DNA of 64,000 nucleotides from Primula veris (taxonomy: Eukaryota > Streptophyta > Magnoliopsida > Ericales > Primulaceae): the NCBI GenBank assembly GCA_963682055.1, contig OY821741.1, positions 14,699,197-14,763,196 of the forward strand, in the 5' to 3' direction. The notes under the pieces were generated by a model. It searched no databases. It was not told the DNA's origin and was given only the letters and a program-made list of their open reading frames with translations. Below, in pieces: positions 58,577 through 64,000 of the stretch (position 1 is its first letter; every line of letters starts with the position of its first letter). The position numbers were made by a program, and so were the translations under genes.

Positions 58577-60019
58577 CTATACGCAGTACTTCTTTAGGTT
58601 AGCCACATTCCAAGAATTCTTTTCCCCTCGGCTATTGGCGAACAGTATGCTTTTGATTTTGTAAGAGACTGGACTCGTTTGCTTGACGATTTCGTATGGG
58701 CCTTCCCAGGTAGGGCTTAGTTTTCCATGTATTTCATTGCGGGTATAGACCGTCACTCGTCGCAGCACCAGTTCTCCTACCATGAATTCTTTGGTTCCTT
58801 TTACTCTCTTGTCATAAATTTGCTTCACGCTTTGTTGATATTTGGCTAGGGTAAGGGCTGCTATCTCTCGTTTCTCGTCTATCATGTCTAGCTCTTCTCT
58901 CATTCTTTGTTCATTGTTTCCTTGCTCGACTAAAGTCGTTCGGAGCGTGGGTAGCCCGATTTCTGTCGGTATAATGGCCTCGACTCCGTATGCTAAGCTG
59001 AATGGGGTTTCCTTGGTGCCCGTCTTTGGTGTAGTTCGGCACGACCATAAAACGTTGAGTAGCCGCTCGGGCCACCTCCCATTTGCTTGTTCAAGGGTGG
59101 TCTTGATGCCGTCTAATATTGTTCGGTTTGACACTTCGGCTTGCCCATTTTCTTGTGGGTATGTCGGCGTCGAATAGAATTTTCGGATACCTAGTTCCTC
59201 GTACCACAGCTGTAAATTGGCATCTTTGAACTGGGTTCCGTTGTCGGCGACGATTGCGTACGGTATACCGAACCTAGTGATGATGTATTCCCAAATGAAT
59301 TGTTTGACGTTGCTGGCTTTGATTTCTCGGAGGGGTTTAGCTTCGACCCATTTGGTGAAATAATCCGTCGCGACGATCAGATATTCCACACTCCCAGGTG
59401 CCCTTGGGAGTTTTCCGACTAAATCAATTGCCCATTGAGCGAACGGCCATGGTGCCGATACCAGGGTCATCATAGATGATGGGAGCCGTGGTATCTTGGC
59501 GAATCGTTGGCACTTGTCGCAACGTTGGACGTATGCATCGGCGTCTCGCTTGATATAGGGCCGCCAATATCCTTGGGTCACTGCCTTGTTTGTAAGGGAT
59601 CGCCCTTTGATGTGTGCTCCGCAAGATCCTTCGTGGAGTTCCTCCAAGACCGGCAGTTGTAGCTCGGTCGGGACGCACAGTAGATGGGGTCCCCGGTAAC
59701 TGGATTTGTATAGTTTATCGTCCTCAGATAGCCAGAAGCGAGGAGCTTTTCTTGTAATTTTCAGCGCTTTTATCTTGTCGGCCGGAAGCGTTCCATTTCG
59801 CAGATAACGAGTCATGTCCTCCATCCAACCTAGTTCGTACTGTATCGACGTCACCCGGTCTACCCTTTTTATTATGCTCGGGGTCGGCAGTAGTTCCACT
59901 GTGATCGACCTGGTGTCGGTCAATGTTAATGTCGAGGCTAGGGTGGCCAAGGCATCGGCATGTGCATTTTCGGTGCGATTGATTCTTACTAACTCGCACT
60001 GTTTGAAGGTTGCCATCAA
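58577..60019 (-). CDS. Tat-lineage integrase with RNase H tail, 480 codons open
   Basis: Integrase inserts element DNA into the chromosome. The N-terminus (residues 1-30) is the end of the second RNase H (NAHADALATLAS). The zinc domain has His129 and Cys167/Cys170 (HEGSCGAH...CDKC). The catalytic core shows Asp199 (AIDLVG), Asp259 (VADNGTQF) and Glu295 (ENGQAE). The C-terminal part ends in WNVANLKKYCV, with no chromodomain, as expected for Tat. The frame is uninterrupted. The start codon given is only the first ATG of the open stretch; the protein is normally part of a polyprotein. Confidence 0.92.
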   Translation of the reverse strand: MMATFKQCELVRINRTENAHADALATLASTLTLTDTRSITVELLPTPSIIKRVDRVTSIQYELGWMEDMTRYLRNGTLPADKIKALKITRKAPRFWLSEDDKLYKSSYRGPHLLCVPTELQLPVLEELHEGSCGAHIKGRSLTNKAVTQGYWRPYIKRDADAYVQRCDKCQRFAKIPRLPSSMMTLVSAPWPFAQWAIDLVGKLPRAPGSVEYLIVATDYFTKWVEAKPLREIKASNVKQFIWEYIITRFGIPYAIVADNGTQFKDANLQLWYEELGIRKFYSTPTYPQENGQAEVSNRTILDGIKTTLEQANGRWPERLLNVLWSCRTTPKTGTKETPFSLAYGVEAIIPTEIGLPTLRTTLVEQGNNEQRMREELDMIDEKREIAALTLAKYQQSVKQIYDKRVKGTKEFMVGELVLRRVTVYTRNEIHGKLSPTWEGPYEIVKQTSPVSYKIKSILFANSRGEKNSWNVANLKKYCV

Positions 60020-60286
60020 GCTTTGGACTTTCTCTTGGTAGGAATCATTCTGTCATCTTTTGCTTGGTACTCGCCGATGGCTTGAGTCTGAACTTGCAAT
60101 TAAGTGAGAGCATCCGAGGGACCGAGCAATGAGCATGCCGTTTATCATGGCCTCGTATTCTGCCTCATTGTTGGTAGCTCGGAAGCCCAGTTTTATGCTT
60201 TTTTCGATGATTGCTCCCTCTCTAGACTTTAGGACGATCCCTGCTCCTGATCCGTCCTTGGTGGCTGATCCGTCGACATGTATTTG
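60020..60286 (-). pseudogene. Second (archaeal-type) RNase H of the Tat element, broken
   Basis: After the TAG that ends the reverse-transcriptase ORF (read where Trp is expected), the minus strand encodes HVDGSATKDGSGAGIVL and TNNEAEYEAMINGMLIA. These carry the first Asp and the Glu of an RNase H active site. A deletion or frameshift near 60085 and another near 60050 break the link to the integrase ORF. A second RNase H between the first and integrase is a hallmark of Tat/Ogre elements. Confidence 0.8.
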
Positions 60287-62323
60287 CTAGTGTGATTGTG
60301 GAGAGAGTGCCGAAGGCTCGTCATAGCCTTCAGTGAATTCTGCGACGAAATCGGCCAGGACTTGTCCCTTTATGGCATGACGGGGTGCGAACTCGATATG
60401 AAATTGGGATAGTTCGACCCCCCAGGCGGCAACTCGGCCGCTAATGTCCGTCCGTCGAAGTGACTCTTTGATATGAAATTTTGTGTATACCCGGACCTGA
60501 TGAGCTATGAAATAGTGTGGCAACTTTCTGGTTGCGACGACCAATGCCAGACACAGCTTTTCCAAGGGTAGATAACGTGTTTCGGCTTCGACCAGGGTCT
60601 TGCTGACGAAGTAGATCGGAAATTGTTCGCGACCTTCTTCTCTTAGGATAACTGCGCTCACAGCTGTAGTGGAAACTGCTAGGTAGCATGCCAGAATGTC
60701 TCCTTTGTTCGGCCTTACTAGCAGTGGCAGTGTCCTCAAGTACTCTTTGAGATTGTTGAACGAAGCTTCACATTCCGGGTCCCAGACGAATTTTCTATCC
60801 TTCTTGAGTGATTCGAAAAATGGCCGTCCCTTGTCTGCGGATCGGCTGATGAACCTGCTCAACGCGGCCATCATTCCCGTGAGCTCTTGTACCTGTTTCT
60901 TATTCTTGGGCGCTGCAAGGTTCCGTAGAGCCGTTATTTGATCGGGATTAGCCTCTATTCCTCGTCGGCTAACCATATGCCCCAAGAATTTCCCTTTGCT
61001 GATGCCAAATGCACACTTGCTTGCGTTGAGCTTTAGTTTGTGCTCGCCCAACGTCTGGAAGACGTCTTTAATGTCTTGGAGGTGAGATGTGGCCTTTTCA
61101 CTCTTGACGACCATGTCGTCAATGTATACCTCCATTGTTTTCCCTATATGATCTCGACATACCCTTGTTATCATCCTTTGGTATGTTGCCCCCGCATTGC
61201 GTAGACCGAACGGCATTACCGTATAGCAATAATTTTCCAAAGGCGATATAAACGAAGTCTTTTCTTGATCTTCGCGGGCGAGGGGAATTTGATGGTATCC
61301 TGAGTACGCGTCAAGGAAGGTCATCCGTTCTGCTCCCGCAGTTGCGTCCACCAGTTGATCAATCCTTGGAAGGGGAAAGTGGTCCCTTGGGCAGGCTTTG
61401 TTGAGATTGGTAAAGTCTATACAGACTCTTTCCTTCCCGTTCTTCTTAGGGACGACGACCGGGTTGGATAACCATTTGGGATAGTAAACCTCCCTTATGG
61501 CTCCTGCCTCCAATAGCTTTTGTACTTCAGGGATTATAGCTGCTCTGTGCTGTACAGACACTTTCCTGCTCCTCTGTGCTATTGGCTTGTACTCAGCGTT
61601 TACACTCAGGTGGTGGCATGCTGTATTGGGGTCTAGGCCCGGCATGTCTTTAGGACTCCAGGCGAATTTATCAATGTTGTTGAGAAGGAATGCTTTCAAC
61701 TCCTCGGATTCTTGTTTTGGAAGGTTATTGCCAAGGAGGAAGTAGTGCTCCTCGTCCATATCAGGAATATACACCTTCCTAAGCGTCTCTCCTACTTGTT
61801 CTTCGACTACCCTTTCGGTTTTGCATATTTGGTTGTTCAGCTTCTTTGTGCTGGAGGGTTGTTCCACAATGCTTCGTTGTTGTTGGAGAGTCGTGGTGAT
61901 GTCTTCGCAGCGTCTTGAATCATCTTGACATCCTCGGGCTGTCTCGATCTCTCCTCTATCATTTGGATATTTGACCTTTTGGTGATAGGTCGAGGGTATG
62001 GCCTTCATGGCATGTAACCAAGGTCGGCCTAATATTGCGTTGTGACCGGAGTGGTCGTTGACCACTAAGAACTCCACGGGAACCGACACGGACCCGGTTG
62101 TGACACTGAGGACGATCTTACCCAACGGTTTAGTCGTTTCGGAGATGAATCCGATCAGTGTGACATCGGTAGGCTGTAGATCTTGCAGCTTGAGTTCCAT
62201 CTTGTCGAAGAGCTCCTTGTACATGATATCACAAGAGGCTCCTTGGTCGACCAGTACCCTGCTGACTGTGTCTAGGCCGATTTGAACACGGAGGTTAATG
62301 GCGTCTCCGTGGGGGTAAATCAC
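60287..62323 (-). CDS. Tat-lineage protease, reverse transcriptase and first RNase H, 678 codons open
   Basis: The protease has DQGAS at residues 26-30. The reverse transcriptase spans about residues 240-480, with FLDAYSGYHQI and YIDD at 400-403. The first RNase H (about 530-660) begins YLAVSTTAVSAVI and has lost the usual first Asp, as is normal in Tat elements, where the second RNase H is thought to do the work. The open frame is uninterrupted; its upstream join to gag is shifted (see gag). It copies element RNA into DNA. Confidence 0.92.
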   Translation of the reverse strand: MIYPHGDAINLRVQIGLDTVSRVLVDQGASCDIMYKELFDKMELKLQDLQPTDVTLIGFISETTKPLGKIVLSVTTGSVSVPVEFLVVNDHSGHNAILGRPWLHAMKAIPSTYHQKVKYPNDRGEIETARGCQDDSRRCEDITTTLQQQRSIVEQPSSTKKLNNQICKTERVVEEQVGETLRKVYIPDMDEEHYFLLGNNLPKQESEELKAFLLNNIDKFAWSPKDMPGLDPNTACHHLSVNAEYKPIAQRSRKVSVQHRAAIIPEVQKLLEAGAIREVYYPKWLSNPVVVPKKNGKERVCIDFTNLNKACPRDHFPLPRIDQLVDATAGAERMTFLDAYSGYHQIPLAREDQEKTSFISPLENYCYTVMPFGLRNAGATYQRMITRVCRDHIGKTMEVYIDDMVVKSEKATSHLQDIKDVFQTLGEHKLKLNASKCAFGISKGKFLGHMVSRRGIEANPDQITALRNLAAPKNKKQVQELTGMMAALSRFISRSADKGRPFFESLKKDRKFVWDPECEASFNNLKEYLRTLPLLVRPNKGDILACYLAVSTTAVSAVILREEGREQFPIYFVSKTLVEAETRYLPLEKLCLALVVATRKLPHYFIAHQVRVYTKFHIKESLRRTDISGRVAAWGVELSQFHIEFAPRHAIKGQVLADFVAEFTEGYDEPSALSPQSH

Positions 62324-62362
62324 CCCTTCTTCATCAAGATCCGAGAAAGAAATGGGCGGATG

Positions 62363-63955
62363 TCATCGTGGTATGCATTGTCGTTTAGTGGTTGACGCTT
62401 GTGTTGCCTTGGTTACTTGGCCAAAGTGGGCCAGCTGCCGTTGTCTCGATCGTTCCCCGCCTGGGCCCTTGGGTCGTGACATATGAACGATGTTGATCGT
62501 TTTGCCTTGCCGGTTGTCGGATCCCTCGATGGCCAGTTGTTTGCCTTTATTCCCAGTTCCTTTGATGTACTTGGCTAGGTATCCTGCATCGCCCCACTGG
62601 TTCATTCTCCATCGCAGGTTACGGCAATGCTCAGTGAGATGGCCGTGATCCTCGTGATATGCGCAGAAGAGCTTGGAATCTCTCTGATTGGGGTGAGAAA
62701 TGATCGGTTGTGGTCGGGAATACCAACTTTCCCTGCATATATCCTTGAGGATATCTTCAGCAGATAGGTTGAAAGTGTATCGCAGCTCGACCGGTCCGGA
62801 AGCGTTTCGGTGTTCCCTCTCTTGGGGCCGACCTTGTTGAAACGGCTTGGGTGGCATCGGGTAGGTGAGCTGGAGCGGTTTATGTTCGTTGGTCGGTGTT
62901 GGGTACGAGATCTGGAGCGGTTTGGGCTCTAGTGCTCGTGGTCGCTCTACCCTGCTATGGACCTCGGGATCTTTGCCCTTTCTGGTCGGTTGGAATGCTT
63001 CTCCCTGGTTATTCCTAACTCTTTTGCGACCCACCTGTGCCTCGCGGACCGACTCTCTTCTTTGTAGAGTTCGGTTGAGGAAACGCAGTTCGTCGTTTTT
63101 ATCGGTGAGGTGGGTACAATAGGCTAGCAGCGAATCAGTGGTCGGGAAGTTTTTGCCTATGAACTTCCTTCTCGCCCAATAGCCATTAGGGATGGAGTTG
63201 ATAAAATTCTGGATGGCTATATTATTGGCATATCGTGGAATCTGGTTTGCTACGTCGATAAAACGTATGCAGTAATCGTTGAGCCTTTCATTTGGCATCA
63301 TCGTCATTTTAAGAAGGGTTTCGATGCTAACCTTCTTTTTCCGATGAGCGGCGTATCGGGTGGAGTACGCTCTTAGCAGTTCTGCCCAGTCTGTAATGGA
63401 GCCCCGTGGTAAGTTGTGATACCATGACGAAGCCTCTTGTCCCAAGCTGTTTTTGAAAAATTTGCACATCAGTGCATGGTCATCGCTCCACAGTTCCATC
63501 TTCGTCTTGTAGTGCCTCAGATGGTCGATAGGGCAACTCTTTCCATCATAGAGCCTGAATTCGGGGATGACGAACCCCATAGGATTGCGGTACCGCGTGA
63601 TCTGTTCGGTACATGGGGTTTCTTGGCATACGTTCCAAGCCTGTTGGAACGCGTCATCCGTGACTTGGTAGGGGGGAGGGTATCCTCCCTGATGTGGTGG
63701 TGGGCCATATCCTTCCCCGATCCTGTATTCGGGATATCTACCGTCCTTCGTGTTTGTGTGGACATGTTCCATATGAGTGTTCGGATGGACGATAGTTATT
63801 GGGATATTGCCCCCTTGGTGGGGCACTCTCGTATCGGGTCGTCGACCCGCTGCCTCCAGGGCGGCCCGGTAGGCAGAATCTTCCACTTCATGGCGTGGGT
63901 CTTTGTCGGGTTGGATAACTGGCACTACGATGCCGGCCGCTGTCATGGCCGTCAT
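62363..63955 (-). CDS. Tat-lineage gag, 530 codons open
   Basis: The Pro/Gly-rich N-terminal part (GYGPPPHQGGYPPPYQV) is followed by the retrotransposon gag core (DHLRHYKTKMELWSDD..., SSWYHNLP, about residues 140-270). A zinc-like motif, CAYHEDHGHLTEHC, lies near residue 430, and a basic C-terminus follows. The stop at 62363 and the next frame at 62323 are separated by a short stretch in which the frame shifts twice, so gag and pol are not joined here. The open frame may begin beyond the given ATG; the 5' LTR is outside the window. Confidence 0.9.
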   Translation of the reverse strand: MTAMTAAGIVVPVIQPDKDPRHEVEDSAYRAALEAAGRRPDTRVPHQGGNIPITIVHPNTHMEHVHTNTKDGRYPEYRIGEGYGPPPHQGGYPPPYQVTDDAFQQAWNVCQETPCTEQITRYRNPMGFVIPEFRLYDGKSCPIDHLRHYKTKMELWSDDHALMCKFFKNSLGQEASSWYHNLPRGSITDWAELLRAYSTRYAAHRKKKVSIETLLKMTMMPNERLNDYCIRFIDVANQIPRYANNIAIQNFINSIPNGYWARRKFIGKNFPTTDSLLAYCTHLTDKNDELRFLNRTLQRRESVREAQVGRKRVRNNQGEAFQPTRKGKDPEVHSRVERPRALEPKPLQISYPTPTNEHKPLQLTYPMPPKPFQQGRPQEREHRNASGPVELRYTFNLSAEDILKDICRESWYSRPQPIISHPNQRDSKLFCAYHEDHGHLTEHCRNLRWRMNQWGDAGYLAKYIKGTGNKGKQLAIEGSDNRQGKTINIVHMSRPKGPGGERSRQRQLAHFGQVTKATQASTTKRQCIPR

Positions 63956-64000
63956 GCATGCCGCCAGCTGAGCTTGTAGCTGGGCGTAGTTCCTTTCATC

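Larger units (their letters stand above)
47853..64000 (-). mobile_element. Tat/Ogre-lineage Ty3/gypsy retrotransposon (5' LTR off-window)
   Basis: Minus-strand order: gag, protease-RT-RNase H, second RNase H, integrase, minisatellite, antisense genes, polypurine tract, 3' LTR. The size exceeds 16 kb. Lineage rests on dual RNase H, lack of chromodomain, DQGAS protease, and antisense ORFs in an oversized 3' region. Gag, RT and integrase frames are each open, suggesting a fairly young copy, although the gag-pol joint and second RNase H are broken. Confidence 0.88.

Noticed and set aside
57776..58664. Long ORFs of 252 and 275 codons on both strands
   Set aside because: They are read-through of an 87-bp repeat that lacks stops; no start context, unique sequence or domain supports a protein.

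Overview
The window reads as nuclear DNA of a flowering plant, almost certainly a eudicot; the species cannot be named from sequence alone. The evidence is AT-rich intergenic DNA, GT-AG introns, plant-type LTR retrotransposons primed by initiator-tRNA-Met, a complete SUMO protease gene of the plant OTS/ULP1c-d type, and a PP1 inhibitor-3 gene. There are only two clear host genes; most of the rest is nested and decayed transposon sequence.

Layout. 1-3974: a gag-only Copia element (SIRE-like) with near-identical LTR ends. It sits in the LTR of a minus-strand non-coding LTR element (about 3975-9490), which is followed by an older related copy (about 9491-12232) that carries a Ty3 solo LTR (10693-11428, 5-bp target duplication). 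12233-25685: upstream region and 14 exons of an OTS-like SUMO protease. The exons join into one open frame of 589 residues with an intact His-Asp-Cys triad. Intron 1 (5.9 kb) is an array of repeated exon-1 pieces and intron repeats. 27150-29490: degenerate tandem repeats interrupted by a 671-bp terminal-inverted-repeat transposon. 29500-31089: the PP1 inhibitor-3 gene (minus strand) with at least four broken copies of its 3' half behind it. 32434-42790: a complete but inactivated Tekay/Del-type chromovirus with a 5-bp target duplication, and a Mutator-like foldback MITE in its 3' LTR. 42791-47850: intergenic DNA with one unrecognised membrane-protein ORF and a possible Helitron-like end.

47853 to the right edge: a Tat/Ogre-lineage Ty3 element of more than 16 kb on the minus strand (gag, PR-RT-RH, broken second RNase H, integrase, 3' LTR; 5' LTR off-window). 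Between integrase and 3' LTR lie an 87-bp minisatellite and a set of genes on the opposite strand: a four-exon gene of 677 codons, a second broken coiled-coil gene, and five small coiled-coil ORFs, four of them with a clear TATA box just upstream. This antisense set is the most unusual system in the window.

Two themes recur. Partial tandem duplication has struck both host genes and two intergenic blocks. The retroelements show a layered history: methylation-type nonsense mutations in the chromovirus, exchange of sequence modules between Copia and Ty3 families, and insertion within insertion.
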